DNA of 64,000 nucleotides from CAVYHJ01 sp963768165 [NCBI: uncultured bacterium] (GCA_963768165.1 CAVYHJ010000007.1:1-64000), one strand, 5' to 3'. Shown: positions 31,885-42,290, counted from the stretch's first letter. Notes: generated from the letters alone by a model not told the origin. Program-made: numbers and translations.

Positions 31885-31961
31885 GCGCCCATAGCTCAAT
31901 TGGATAGAGCGCCTGACTTCGGATCAGACGGTTGGGGGTTCAAGTCCCTCTGGGCGCACCA
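31885..31961 (+). tRNA. tRNA-Arg (anticodon UCG)
   Basis: 77 nt with encoded CCA. Acceptor GCGCCCA pairs with TGGGCGC; D arm GCTCAATTGGATAGAGC; anticodon loop CTTCGGA gives UCG; T arm GGGGGTTCAAGTCCCTC. The outermost anticodon-stem pair (27-43) is a C-A mismatch, which is unusual but tolerable. Confidence 0.93.
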
Positions 31962-31994
31962 AAAATGTATATCGTAAGTTTTATCCTTTTCGGA

Positions 31995-32249
31995 TTAGGG
32001 CGACACGACTCCCATGCATATGACCATTCGTATCAGATTCTCGACTATAACCGCCATCTCCACGATCCCTTTCTTTAACGATACCTTCTGCCATCCCGAC
32101 TGTTCCTCAAACCAGTTCCACGATTTATCCTCTGCTCCTGTCCGGCGCTTCCTTCCCAAAGGGAATCCACACAAACTCCCGAAATGACAATAGTCATAGA
32201 CCTTCTCGACCATCCCCCACACATCCCCATGTACAGCGATGACATACAT
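31995..32249 (-). CDS. Doubtful 84-residue hypothetical protein
   Basis: An open frame with ATG at 32249 and GGAG 9 bp upstream. The product (beginning MYVIAVHGDVWGMVEK) has no domain, signal peptide or membrane helix that I recognise. A second frame overlaps on the same strand. It lies just after a tRNA gene, a common place for gene debris. It could be a small real gene or a fragment of a foreign one. Confidence 0.3.
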   Translation of the reverse strand: MYVIAVHGDVWGMVEKVYDYCHFGSLCGFPLGRKRRTGAEDKSWNWFEEQSGWQKVSLKKGIVEMAVIVENLIRMVICMGVVSP

Positions 32250-32329
32250 ATTTCAAATCTCCAATGATTGCTTTTTATCTCAAAATATTGTACTTTAGAA
32301 AGAGACTTTATTAAAGGAGCTTGGTTATT

Positions 32330-32491
32330 ATGCCACAATGGGAATATTGGGTCGCACCGATTTTACAACACAAAGAGAAAATGATATTGGATATTATCGG
32401 AAAAGAAGGTTGGGAACTCGTACAGGTCATTGATGGAATAGGCTATTTTAAACGACCGAAACAGGAACAGCCTGTAGAAGAAAAGAAATAA
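32330..32491 (+). CDS. Small DUF4177-like protein (53 residues)
   Basis: A short gene with AAAGGAG about 10 bp before the ATG. The sequence begins MPQWEYWVAPIL and contains GKEGWELVQVIDGIGYFKRP. The WEY start and the GWELV...YFKRP end match the DUF4177 pattern of tiny cytosolic proteins of unknown role. It has a charged tail (KQEQPVEEKK). It stands alone, convergent with the long minus-strand glycosyltransferase run. Confidence 0.7.
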   Translation: MPQWEYWVAPILQHKEKMILDIIGKEGWELVQVIDGIGYFKRPKQEQPVEEKK

Positions 32492-32521
32492 ATATTTAGA
32501 AGAATGTATCCCATTTCGTTT

Positions 32522-34228
32522 TTATTTGTGATTCTTTTGTTTTTCCAAATTCAACGCCAATTGAAGATTATGCTGTGCCGCCTCATAATCCGGCTTGATT
32601 TCAAGAGCTTTATTTAACTGCGCAATGGCTTCCGGTAACATTCCTTTTTTAATGTAGACAGTAGCCAAATTATTATACGCTTCTGCAAAATCCGGTTGGG
32701 ACTCAATCGCTTTGTAATAGTGTCCAATCGCTTCATCCAATTTCCCCTGCTGCCGTAGCAAATCCGCCAGATTTTGATAAGCAATGGCAAATTTCGGTTT
32801 TAGTTCCAAGGCCTTGGAATAATGAGCAATGGCCTCATCATACTTTCCCTGTTTAGCCAATAAAATGGCGATGTTATTATGCGCTTGTACGTTGATCGAA
32901 TTTACAGCAAGAGATTGGGAATAATGATCAATGGCTTCCTGAATTTTCCCATTTTTTCCCAGCTCTGTTGCCAGATTATATTGAGCCACCCACGCTCTGG
33001 GATTTTTTTCAACATTATCACGAAATAAGGATTCCATGTTTTGGTATAAATCCGCTTGTTTCCATGTCAATGTTCCCAATACCAACAATAATAGAACCAC
33101 TCCCGCTTTAAAGACAGGACTATTTAATAGCCCAAGGTTTTCACAAAAAATTGTCACCCCAGCAGAAAATAATGTGATTAAACCAATGCTGGCCAAATAT
33201 TGAAATCGATCGGCGACATAGGAGTATCCCATAAAACTAAAATCCAAAAATCCAAGTACCGGTCCCAACGTAATCGCAAAATAGAGCACTGTGATAAGAG
33301 GACCTTTTCCAATTCGCCGGCGTTGCAGCCATAATATAATGAGAAGAATAGCGAAAAGGCAAAAATACAAATATTGCCCTAACGAATGTGTATCAATATG
33401 CCAGCGGGGATAAATAGTCATAAGATTTACCGGCCAGATTAATTTATCCGCATAAAACCATAATGCATGTCCTGCCAATAAGCATCGTCCTAAAAAAGAC
33501 AAACCGGTACTCCCGGGATAGGCATGATGCTCCAAGAACACATCCGCGGTTGCCATCAGGATGGGTAGAATAATAAATGGAATTAAGGGATAGATCTCTT
33601 GTATCTTATTCAATTTATTTCTCCACCAAAGGTAAAGCAAAATTGCCAAAGGCAAACTAACAACCATTTCTTTGCTTAGCAAGGCACAGATAAACAAAAT
33701 CAATGACACGGCATATTTCTTTCGGTCTTTTCGTTCCTCATATTTCAGATATACCAGAAAAGACATTAGGTAGAACATCCCGGATAGTACATCTTTTCTC
33801 TCCGTAATCCAAGCCACCGATTCAACATGTACCGGATGGAGAGCGAATATCGCAGCGGCCAGCCATGCTCCTGGAACATTCAACCGTCGTAAAATCGTCC
33901 ATAATAAAATTGCATTAACGGCATGAAGCAATACATTGGTCAGATGATACCCCATTGCTAGATTTCCCCATAGAGGATGTTCCAGCCAAAATGTTGTATA
34001 AAACATGGGCCAATAGTGCCCGATGGGATGTGTCCATATTTTCCAAAGTCCCTCTAAAGTTCCAAACAAACCTTGCTGAGAAGTTATTACATCATCATCC
34101 CAAATAAATCCCGCACGGATTGCCGGGATATAAGCCAACATAATCAGAAAGACTAAAAGAAGGGATTTTGCTTTTATCGAATTGAAATCATCAATCTTTG
34201 TTGGAGAGTTTTGAATCGTTGTATCCAT
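32522..34228 (-). CDS. TMTC-like membrane glycosyltransferase with C-terminal TPRs (paralog 1)
   Basis: 568 residues. The first ~390 are a multi-span GT-C membrane part. After helix 1 comes the acidic loop AGFIWDDDV (GT-C catalytic acid type), and then the signature HPVHVESVAWITERKDVLSG known from TMTC O-mannosyltransferases. The last ~160 residues are four to five TPR units (for example AHNNIAILLAKQGKYDEAIAHYSKALELKP), probably for binding acceptor proteins. I infer sugar transfer to exported proteins or glycans from a lipid-linked donor. It is the last gene of the nine-gene minus-strand run, three bases after the next paralog. Confidence 0.75.
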   Translation of the reverse strand: MDTTIQNSPTKIDDFNSIKAKSLLLVFLIMLAYIPAIRAGFIWDDDVITSQQGLFGTLEGLWKIWTHPIGHYWPMFYTTFWLEHPLWGNLAMGYHLTNVLLHAVNAILLWTILRRLNVPGAWLAAAIFALHPVHVESVAWITERKDVLSGMFYLMSFLVYLKYEERKDRKKYAVSLILFICALLSKEMVVSLPLAILLYLWWRNKLNKIQEIYPLIPFIILPILMATADVFLEHHAYPGSTGLSFLGRCLLAGHALWFYADKLIWPVNLMTIYPRWHIDTHSLGQYLYFCLFAILLIILWLQRRRIGKGPLITVLYFAITLGPVLGFLDFSFMGYSYVADRFQYLASIGLITLFSAGVTIFCENLGLLNSPVFKAGVVLLLLVLGTLTWKQADLYQNMESLFRDNVEKNPRAWVAQYNLATELGKNGKIQEAIDHYSQSLAVNSINVQAHNNIAILLAKQGKYDEAIAHYSKALELKPKFAIAYQNLADLLRQQGKLDEAIGHYYKAIESQPDFAEAYNNLATVYIKKGMLPEAIAQLNKALEIKPDYEAAQHNLQLALNLEKQKNHK

Positions 34229-34231
34229 GAA

Positions 34232-35833
34232 TTAGTTTTTTTGTACTTTCTGTTGGGCGGCGAGCGCATATTCGAGATTCCTACGGGCACTCTCATAGTA
34301 AGGATTAATCTCGACCGCTTTGGAATATTGTTTAATCGCCTCTTTATATTTTTCCTCTTTCATATAACAGGTTCCCAGGTTATTGTACGCTTCGGAGAAA
34401 TCCGGCTGCAATTGTGTAGCTTCATAGAAATATTCGGCAGCTTCTTTCCATTTTCCTTCCTGCCCCAAGATAACCCCTATATTATTTCGTACATCCGCTT
34501 GATTCGGTTTAAGACGTAATGCCTCCGTAAATTGATATATTGCCTCGTTCCTCAATCCGCGTTTTGCTAAAGCAACTCCATAATTGGAATGAGCGGCAAA
34601 AGAATTGGGGTTTTTTTCAATTATTCGAACAAACATAGTTCCCAGATCATGCCAAGTCCCTGCCTGATACCAGGTGAAAATAGCCAATAGAACGGGTATC
34701 AGAGTATAGATTACAGGCTTTAACATAGAAATGAACCATCCAGAGGACAGCGATACGCCTGCTGAGAATAAAGCAATTAGGCTAATGCTCGCCAGATATT
34801 GAAATCGGTCGGCAACAAACGAATGCCCCATAAAACTAAAATCCATAAATCCAAGGGTAGGACCCAGCGTAATAATAAAAAATAGAATTGCGGCAATTGG
34901 TCCTCTGCCAATTTTAGATTTAACAATCCACAAAATAAAAATTATAACGAGCAGTGAACAGGGAAATAGATATGGCCAGAAAGAATGAACATTTATGTCC
35001 CATCGAGGATAAATGGCAATAAGATTTATTGGACATAACAGTTTCCCCACATAAAACCATATCGCCCGACTTGCTATCAGACATCTCTCTAGGAAGGATA
35101 AGTGGAATACGGAAGGATCGTGTTGTCGAGCCAGCCATAGGTCACCTGCTGTAATAATAGCGGCAATTTCTACAAAAGAAAATAATAATAACAACGCTCG
35201 TCTATTAATCTGATTTCCTTTCCACCAAAGGCAAAGTAAAATCGCTATCGGGAGACTAATTGCAATTGATTTACTTAACATGGCACAAATGAAAAATAAC
35301 AATGAAAGGATATAGTGCCTCCATTTTTTCTGATTTTCAAATTGCAGATAAAAGAGAAACGACAATAGATAGAACATTCCTGACAATACATCTTTTCGTT
35401 CAATAATCCATGCTACAGATTCGACATGCACGGGATGTAAAGCAAAAATTAAAGAAGCCCACCACGCACCAGGAATTTTTAGATGACTCAGAATAGTCCA
35501 TAATAAAATTGCATTCATGATATGAAGAAATATATTGGTCGCGTGATAACCCATTGCAGTAGTACCCCATAAATGAAATTCTAACCAGAATGAAGAATAG
35601 ACCAGAGGCCAGTAATGTGCCTCGTTTGGAACCAATGTGGGATGGAACCAAATATTTCGGAGACCGTCTAATGTTTGAAGGATTCCATTTTGGATATACA
35701 GGATATCGTCGTCCCAGACAAAACCCGCAAAAAATGCCGGAAAATAAGCGAAAAGAGTTAAAGAAAATAGAATTAGCAGTTTCCCGTCTCTGGATGTCAA
35801 AAAAGCTTTTAAGGGAGCAGATTTTTCTTCCAT
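34232..35833 (-). CDS. TMTC-like membrane glycosyltransferase with C-terminal TPRs (paralog 2)
   Basis: 533 residues, the shortest of the six paralogs. Same plan: FAGFVWDDDILY loop after helix 1, LHPVHVESVAWIIERKDVLS, and several further helices. It ends with about three to four TPR units (AYNNLGTCYMKEEKYKEAI). It is separated by 3-4 bp from both neighbours. The membrane halves of paralogs 1 and 2 are clearly related, so tandem duplication is likely. Acceptor unknown. Confidence 0.75.
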   Translation of the reverse strand: MEEKSAPLKAFLTSRDGKLLILFSLTLFAYFPAFFAGFVWDDDILYIQNGILQTLDGLRNIWFHPTLVPNEAHYWPLVYSSFWLEFHLWGTTAMGYHATNIFLHIMNAILLWTILSHLKIPGAWWASLIFALHPVHVESVAWIIERKDVLSGMFYLLSFLFYLQFENQKKWRHYILSLLFFICAMLSKSIAISLPIAILLCLWWKGNQINRRALLLLFSFVEIAAIITAGDLWLARQHDPSVFHLSFLERCLIASRAIWFYVGKLLCPINLIAIYPRWDINVHSFWPYLFPCSLLVIIFILWIVKSKIGRGPIAAILFFIITLGPTLGFMDFSFMGHSFVADRFQYLASISLIALFSAGVSLSSGWFISMLKPVIYTLIPVLLAIFTWYQAGTWHDLGTMFVRIIEKNPNSFAAHSNYGVALAKRGLRNEAIYQFTEALRLKPNQADVRNNIGVILGQEGKWKEAAEYFYEATQLQPDFSEAYNNLGTCYMKEEKYKEAIKQYSKAVEINPYYESARRNLEYALAAQQKVQKN

Positions 35834-35837
35834 ACAA

Positions 35838-38186
35838 TTAATTCGCTTTTTTAATATACCAACCTAATAGGCTGAAATAAACTATCAGTGAAAAAATGGA
35901 TATCCATTTCCCTACTTGAAATGCCAAGGGTAAATATTCAATTTGAATGTGGTGGTGCCCTCCCTCAAGAGGAATCGCACGGAGAATATAATTTGCCGGC
36001 ATAAGTTCATATTTCTTTTGAACACTATCGGGGAACGCCGATGCCCGCCATCCTTTACTATAGGAATCAGTAATCAATAATATTGCTGGGCTTGGCAAAT
36101 CCGCTTCTACAGTTAAAGAATCGGTAGTGGTATCCGTGATTTTGACTGTACCCATTTCGTTCGACCCTTCCGGCGCGGGGTTGGGTGTCCTCTCCAAAAT
36201 CACTTCTTGTTGCGGGTCAAATGCCGGATTATCCATCGCTGCAAATATTTTATTCCTATATGGAATGACTTGATATTGCCGTATCAAAACACACCGTGGC
36301 ATCACTCCTTTGATTTCTATAGCATGTGCCGAACTGGTGTCTGTCGAAAATAGGAATCGGAAACGTAACATTTTATAAATTGGCGGTATCCGAGTTAATG
36401 TAAGATACTCCATCGCATAATCAGGATTATACCCCTGGGTATACGTCATAAATTCCGCATAACGGCGCGATACAGACGGTGCATATCCCCAAAGGTCCTG
36501 CCCTCCGGTAACAATAGCGCTATTCGGATTCAACTGATTCAAAATTCGATAATCTCCCGGATGCATTGATAAGTAATTTTTAATTGCAAGTAATCGTGTG
36601 GAATTATAATCAAACGACGGTCTTATTCCTCTGGCAAAAGAAAATATTTCGACCAACGCAAGTAGGAAAATAAGGTATATTGTTTTTATGGAATATTTCA
36701 CACAATAGAATAATACAGCAACTAGCAAACAAATTCCCGCAGAAATCAGCAAACCATTTGATGCATTCATTTCTGTTCTTTCAAGAAAATTGACGTTTAC
36801 ATAAGCCATAGGTTCCAGGTAAGTTTCCTTCGTAAGAGTAATAGCGTGCATTACTTTTGGCCAAAAATTAATTGATGGATATGTCATCAATATCCTTAGA
36901 ACCAAGCCCGACATTCCAATCAGGATGGACAGGATCACGACAGCAATAATCACTTTTTTTTCTACCTGTTTTCTTTGGAATAGATGATGCAAACCTGATC
37001 CGCTTAGATTAGTTAAAAATAAAGTGGCAACAAAGAGAAATTTTGAACTACCGCGAAGAAGGTTGTATCCCGGAAACCAATTGAAAAGTATTTTGTAAAT
37101 TGGTGTGTATTTTCCCATCGCCAGAATTAGTAGAATACCCAACATTGTCGTGGAAAATCGATGCGATTCTCGAGAACTGAATACGGCACCATAGACCGCA
37201 AGAATTAAGCCGGTTACACTGACAAAAAATATCATTTCCCAACAATACCATCTCCCCCAATAATTCATCGTGTAATTATTGCCAAAAAAACCGGGAGCGA
37301 GAAGTGTGATAAAGTTTTCTGGCGGAAAGGAAAACATAGAAGCAAAATCATAAGAAACTCCGCCGCTGCGAGCACTTTCTCCAGCCACATCAAATCCCAC
37401 TAGCAATTGCACGGCACTCAAGGCTGATGCCCCCAAATAAATTATGAAAAATCCTATCAAAAATTTTAATTTCCAGCCGGTTTTTGAAATTACCAACCCA
37501 TAATAAATAATTGCGGCTATTGCGGTATAAAAAACATGTTGTGGAAATCCAGCAAGAATTTGCATACTGATTGAAAATATTCCCAGGAAACACCATTTCC
37601 ACATCTTGGATTCCACAAAACCGTCTATAGATAGAAAAATCAGCGGCACCCATGCCATTCCCGCCAGATGATTTAAGTGACCGGGAAATATGTGTAAAAA
37701 AAATGCACCGGAAAACATAAGCAATATAGCCGCAAGGAGCGAACTTAACACATGGCCCATTCGATGTACATTCCATAAATAGGTAAAATAGCCAACCAGA
37801 AAGGTATGAATTGTAATGTCCCAATTGATTGCTCGAGAAATTGGAAAAATTAGATATATAATATTTATCGGATAGAAAAGCGCCGATTGAAATTCTCCCA
37901 AATAGGGTACGCCGGAAAAAATATGCGGATTCCATAAGGCAAGATGTCCCTGTCTCAATTGATTAAAACCGAATTCTCTCCAATAACCAAAAAACAAGGA
38001 AAGGTCCAGACCGGAATAGGATAAAACCACAGATTTAGGGCCAAATAAAACGTCCCCAAACATGATTAATGTGAGACCCAGTAAAACAATAATGGGAAAT
38101 ATGGTTGAAAATGGAGAGACAGATTGGGACTCCGATGTTGCTTCGGAGCCAAATATTTGTTGGCCTGCAAATTTCTTCAATCTCAT
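35838..38186 (-). CDS. YfhO-family membrane protein
   Basis: 782 residues from ATG 38186; a TTG four codons earlier is an alternative and neither has a strong ribosome site. Many hydrophobic segments up to residue ~540. Early loop LSLFFGYWREFGFNQLRQGH followed by LALWNPHIFSGVPYL, a YfhO signature. A soluble C-terminal beta region with DSYSKGWRASAFPD and GGHHHIQIEYLP precedes a final helix. YfhO proteins are thought to flip or transfer sugars onto surface polymers. Four bases from the downstream TMTC-like gene, hence co-transcribed. Close relative of 39948-42287. Confidence 0.8.
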   Translation of the reverse strand: MRLKKFAGQQIFGSEATSESQSVSPFSTIFPIIVLLGLTLIMFGDVLFGPKSVVLSYSGLDLSLFFGYWREFGFNQLRQGHLALWNPHIFSGVPYLGEFQSALFYPINIIYLIFPISRAINWDITIHTFLVGYFTYLWNVHRMGHVLSSLLAAILLMFSGAFFLHIFPGHLNHLAGMAWVPLIFLSIDGFVESKMWKWCFLGIFSISMQILAGFPQHVFYTAIAAIIYYGLVISKTGWKLKFLIGFFIIYLGASALSAVQLLVGFDVAGESARSGGVSYDFASMFSFPPENFITLLAPGFFGNNYTMNYWGRWYCWEMIFFVSVTGLILAVYGAVFSSRESHRFSTTMLGILLILAMGKYTPIYKILFNWFPGYNLLRGSSKFLFVATLFLTNLSGSGLHHLFQRKQVEKKVIIAVVILSILIGMSGLVLRILMTYPSINFWPKVMHAITLTKETYLEPMAYVNVNFLERTEMNASNGLLISAGICLLVAVLFYCVKYSIKTIYLIFLLALVEIFSFARGIRPSFDYNSTRLLAIKNYLSMHPGDYRILNQLNPNSAIVTGGQDLWGYAPSVSRRYAEFMTYTQGYNPDYAMEYLTLTRIPPIYKMLRFRFLFSTDTSSAHAIEIKGVMPRCVLIRQYQVIPYRNKIFAAMDNPAFDPQQEVILERTPNPAPEGSNEMGTVKITDTTTDSLTVEADLPSPAILLITDSYSKGWRASAFPDSVQKKYELMPANYILRAIPLEGGHHHIQIEYLPLAFQVGKWISIFSLIVYFSLLGWYIKKAN

Positions 38187-38238
38187 GTCGAGATACAATG
38201 ATATACTATTTGACGCAATCTGATAACAGGAGCAGCCA

Positions 38239-39936
38239 TTATTTCACCATATCCTTTGACAATGTTTTTATGAGTTCAAGATTCTCCTGCGCTTTGCTAT
38301 CGCCCGGATTTATCTGCAAGACAGTTAAAAATTGATTAACAGCCTCCTTATATTTCTTTTGTTGCATTAAACAACGTCCCAGATTATTACGGGCTTCCAA
38401 ATATTGCGGCCTGATTTCCAAAGCCTTGAAAAAATTGGCAACAGCTCCATCAAAGTTACCCTGCTGATTCAAAATAACTCCGATATTATTATAGGCATCC
38501 GCGTCGGAAGGTTTGATTTTAACGATGTTATATAAATAGCTTAAAGCTTGATCGAATTTCCCCTGTTGAGAAAGAATATATGCCAAATTATTTAAAGCAT
38601 CCGAATTTTCCGGTCTAATTTCCAATACTTTATGAAAGTCCTTTTCTCCTTCTACTAAATCCCCGTTGTTGGTTGCAATGATTCCCAAAGTCAGCCAAGC
38701 CGACCATGCATTTGGATTTTTGGTCAAGGAATACTTGAGCAATGTCTCTGAGTCCTTGTAAAATCCACACTGATGCCAGGTTAATATAGACAATGTTAGC
38801 AATATAATAAATGATCCAACAGCAAAGGTTGAATTCTCCAATTTATCGGTAACCCAGACAATACATGCTACAAATAAAGCAATTAATCCAATACTTGCCA
38901 GATACTGAAAACGATCCGCGACAAACGAATAAACCATATATTCGAAGTCAATAAAACCCAGCATTGGACCCAGAGTAATAATAAAATAAAGCACGGCGAT
39001 GAAAGGCCCTTTTCCAATCCGTTTTCTTTGAAACCACAGAACTACTATCACAATTCCGATCATGACCGGATAGATATATTGCCAAATATCTTTCGCCTTA
39101 ATTTGCCACATCGGATAGAACGTTGTGAGACTTGAGGGCCATGACAACTTTCCAATATAAAACCAGATGGCGTGTCCAGCCAACAAAAATCTGTCAATAA
39201 ATAATAAATCGGTATGGAAAGGAGTCTGTAGTCGGGTTAAATGCATATCCCATAGAACCAAAATTGCACCCACAGCAAAAAAAGGAATTAGTATAAATAT
39301 TTTTTTTATATCCAGGCGTTCTTTCTTGTACCAGTACCATAGCAAAATTGCCAAAGGTAAACTAATTGCTACAGATTTGCTGAGTACGGCGAACACATAA
39401 CACCCAATTGACAACATATACCATTTCAAATTTTGAGTATTTTCAAAATCCATATAGGCAAGAAAACCGACTAAATAAAACATACCCGATAAAACATCTT
39501 TTAGCTCAATCAACCACGCTACGGATTCCACATGCACAGGATGAAGACCGAAAATGGCGGCAGCAAGCCAAGCGCCTGGTATTGAATTTCGTTGTAATAT
39601 CTTCCAAATAAGAATCGTATTGAAGGCATGAAGTAATACATTTACAAGGTGATAACCGAAAGGTGCAAGCCCCCACAAATGGTATTCAATCCAAAAAATT
39701 GTATAAACGACAGGCCAGTAATGCGGTTCTGCAGTCGCCCAGGGAGTCACCCAAATTTTCCATAGTCCCTGACCTGTACGAAGAAACACATTTTCAACAA
39801 TTCCCGTGTTATCCCATACAAAACTTGCTTTCAATGCTGGTATATACGCCAATACAATTAGGAAAACCAGTGATAACCATTGCGTATGGGACGAACGAAG
39901 AATTGATAGCTGTTCTTTGTGAATTGACCTGTCCAT
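38239..39936 (-). CDS. TMTC-like membrane glycosyltransferase with C-terminal TPRs (paralog 3)
   Basis: 565 residues from ATG 39936, 11 bp after the upstream YfhO stop. The frame extends further up but overlaps that gene, and this start gives the same N-terminal length as the paralogs. Loop FVWDNTGIV has only one acidic residue where the others have two or three, which may weaken or change catalysis. The TMTC motif HPVHVESVAWLIELKDVLSG differs too (E for R in the ERK position). About four TPRs follow. Possibly a specialised or non-catalytic paralog. Confidence 0.72.
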   Translation of the reverse strand: MDRSIHKEQLSILRSSHTQWLSLVFLIVLAYIPALKASFVWDNTGIVENVFLRTGQGLWKIWVTPWATAEPHYWPVVYTIFWIEYHLWGLAPFGYHLVNVLLHAFNTILIWKILQRNSIPGAWLAAAIFGLHPVHVESVAWLIELKDVLSGMFYLVGFLAYMDFENTQNLKWYMLSIGCYVFAVLSKSVAISLPLAILLWYWYKKERLDIKKIFILIPFFAVGAILVLWDMHLTRLQTPFHTDLLFIDRFLLAGHAIWFYIGKLSWPSSLTTFYPMWQIKAKDIWQYIYPVMIGIVIVVLWFQRKRIGKGPFIAVLYFIITLGPMLGFIDFEYMVYSFVADRFQYLASIGLIALFVACIVWVTDKLENSTFAVGSFIILLTLSILTWHQCGFYKDSETLLKYSLTKNPNAWSAWLTLGIIATNNGDLVEGEKDFHKVLEIRPENSDALNNLAYILSQQGKFDQALSYLYNIVKIKPSDADAYNNIGVILNQQGNFDGAVANFFKALEIRPQYLEARNNLGRCLMQQKKYKEAVNQFLTVLQINPGDSKAQENLELIKTLSKDMVK

Positions 39937-39947
39937 TGGGTTGTTTT

Positions 39948-42287
39948 TCAAATTTCCAGAATAGACTTTCTTTGATATTTCAGATAATACCCGATACAAC
40001 AAATTATGTATAGAATAATTGCAATAATAGAGACCCATTTGCCGATTCGATATGATTCAGGAGAATATTCCACAAGGATTCGGTGATGGCCTTCCGTGAG
40101 GGGGATGGCACGAAGAACATAATTTGCCGGCAGGAGTTTATATTCTTTTTGAACACTCTCCTCCAATTTTTTAACATGCCACCCATTACTGTAAGCATCT
40201 GTAATAAGTAAAATCGCCGGGTGCGGTAAATTAGCTTCTATGGTCAGACTGTCGGTTGATTCAGCAACAATTTTAGCGACTCCGTTTTCATTAGATTTCA
40301 CTGGAAGGGGTGTTGGCTGTTGTTCAAGAATGACCTGCTCCCGTGGATCGAAGGTTGAATCATTTATCGCTGCAAAAATCTGATCTCGGTTCGTCAGAAC
40401 ACGATAATTTTGTATTAACTGCAACCGGGGCATTACATTTTTGATTTCTTGAATGAAACTCGTCGTGTTATCATACATTACAATGTAACGGCAGCGAAGC
40501 ATACTAAACAATGGACGGATTTGGGAAAATTGGACATACTGAGTCGCCTGATCGGGATTCATTCCTTGTGTAAATGAAATAAATTCTGCGTAACGACGTT
40601 GCACACCCGGATCATTCCCCCAGATTTCGTTAATACCCAACAACATCCCCAAATTGGAGTCGCAGAGATCCAGAATTCGATAATCGCCGGGATGTTTTGA
40701 AAAAAAAGTTTGCAATTTAGGAATTGGGGTATTTTCAAGCTCAAAGGTAGGGCGGGACGATCTTGCAAAAATAAATATTTCCAAAATTGCAAATATTCCA
40801 ACAGCGTATACCCATTTAGAAGAATACTTAATAAGAAAAAGTAGTACAACCAGGATTAAGCACGTGCCCCCGGAATAAATCAGACATTTAGATGCGTAAA
40901 GTCCTGCTTTTCGTATAAAGTCCTCGTTATTAATGTACCCTCCAGAAAGAAAAAGTTGCTTTGTCGAATACACACGGTTCATGAGTGTATGCCAGAACCC
41001 AGTAGAGACGTTTACGGTTACTGATAATTGGATAAATACTGCACTCAAAATCATAAATAAAGTCATACTCAGTATAATAAAAGTTGTCCGCCGAGGAACC
41101 TGCTTGAACCGCAACAAATGGTCAAAGCCGATTCCGGCAAGCATAGTTATAAATAACGATGCTGGAAACATAAATTTTGACATACTTCGGAATTTGTTGA
41201 ATCCAAGCACCCATGTGTAGAGAATTTTATATATAGGCAAATAAGAACCAACTGCAAATATAATAAGGATCAACGCCATTATCACAGAGAAACGACGGGT
41301 CTTGGAATCCCCATAAATAGCTCCCCAAACCGCCAAAAAAAGACCTGTAATACCGACAAAAGAAACCATTTCCCCAAAATACCATCTCCCCCAATAAGAT
41401 AAAGCCATGTCATCTCCAAAAAATTTGGGCGCGAAAAATGTAATTAAATTTTCCGGAGGGAAAGAAAATGTGGATGCAAAGGAATAAGACATTCCTCCTG
41501 TACGAACAGTCTCACTCGCGGCTTGAATTCCTGTAAAGAGTTGAATCGCGCTGATCGCAACAGCGCCTGCATAAATACCGATCAGTTCCATCACGATAAT
41601 CCCCTTTTGGGGAGTGTTTATCAGGCAGAATCCGGAATAAATAATAGCCGTAACCGCTGTATAAAAAACATATTGGGGATGTCCTGCAAGAATACTCATT
41701 GTTACCGCAAATATTCCCAACAAACACCCACCGAAAGACCGTTTAGCAAAAATAATATCAATGGATAAAAAAATTAATGGAGTCCACACCATTGTGCATA
41801 AATTCGGTAGATGTCCTGCAAAAATATGTAGAAAATGTGCGCCGCAAAACATAATCAGAATGGATGAAAGAATACATGCCCACGGGTGTAATCCTCGATA
41901 GGAGACCCATAAATACATAAAAACACCCATCAAAAACACATGCAGTGCGATTCCCCAATTAATCGCCTTGGGTAGTGACATTATTAGGTAAAGAAAATTC
42001 GGAGGGTATAACAAAGCTGATTGAAATCCACCAAAATATGGGGCACCGGAATAAATATACGGATTCCATAAAGCCAGATTTCCATGGCGCAATTGAGTGA
42101 AACCAAATTCTCTCCAGCCAAGAAATTGAGAAGATATATCTTCACCATAAAGAGAAAGAAAAATAGGATCGCTCGTGAATAGAACATCTCCAAACATGGC
42201 TAACGTCACCCCGAAAAGAAGAAACATCGCGAAGAGTAAAAATTTACGGGAGTCCTTTTCGTTATTTTTGAAAGATGTCAATTTCAT
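39948..42287 (-). CDS. YfhO-family membrane protein
   Basis: 779 residues, plainly paralogous to 35838-38186 along its whole length: LSLYGEDISSQFLGWREFGF, LALWNPYIYSGAPYFGGFQ, and the C-terminal TDAYSNGWHVKKLEES and EGHHRILVEYSPESY. About a dozen membrane segments plus a terminal helix and a basic tail. Start ATG 42287, three bases after the GT39-like gene. The YfhO-then-TMTC gene order is the same as at 38186-34232, so the gene pair appears duplicated as a unit. Confidence 0.8.
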   Translation of the reverse strand: MKLTSFKNNEKDSRKFLLFAMFLLFGVTLAMFGDVLFTSDPIFLSLYGEDISSQFLGWREFGFTQLRHGNLALWNPYIYSGAPYFGGFQSALLYPPNFLYLIMSLPKAINWGIALHVFLMGVFMYLWVSYRGLHPWACILSSILIMFCGAHFLHIFAGHLPNLCTMVWTPLIFLSIDIIFAKRSFGGCLLGIFAVTMSILAGHPQYVFYTAVTAIIYSGFCLINTPQKGIIVMELIGIYAGAVAISAIQLFTGIQAASETVRTGGMSYSFASTFSFPPENLITFFAPKFFGDDMALSYWGRWYFGEMVSFVGITGLFLAVWGAIYGDSKTRRFSVIMALILIIFAVGSYLPIYKILYTWVLGFNKFRSMSKFMFPASLFITMLAGIGFDHLLRFKQVPRRTTFIILSMTLFMILSAVFIQLSVTVNVSTGFWHTLMNRVYSTKQLFLSGGYINNEDFIRKAGLYASKCLIYSGGTCLILVVLLFLIKYSSKWVYAVGIFAILEIFIFARSSRPTFELENTPIPKLQTFFSKHPGDYRILDLCDSNLGMLLGINEIWGNDPGVQRRYAEFISFTQGMNPDQATQYVQFSQIRPLFSMLRCRYIVMYDNTTSFIQEIKNVMPRLQLIQNYRVLTNRDQIFAAINDSTFDPREQVILEQQPTPLPVKSNENGVAKIVAESTDSLTIEANLPHPAILLITDAYSNGWHVKKLEESVQKEYKLLPANYVLRAIPLTEGHHRILVEYSPESYRIGKWVSIIAIILYIICCIGYYLKYQRKSILEI

Positions 42288-42290
42288 TCT

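Noticed and set aside
37390-37935. 181-residue minus-strand frame inside the YfhO gene
   Set aside because: Shadow in another frame of a clearly coding membrane protein gene.
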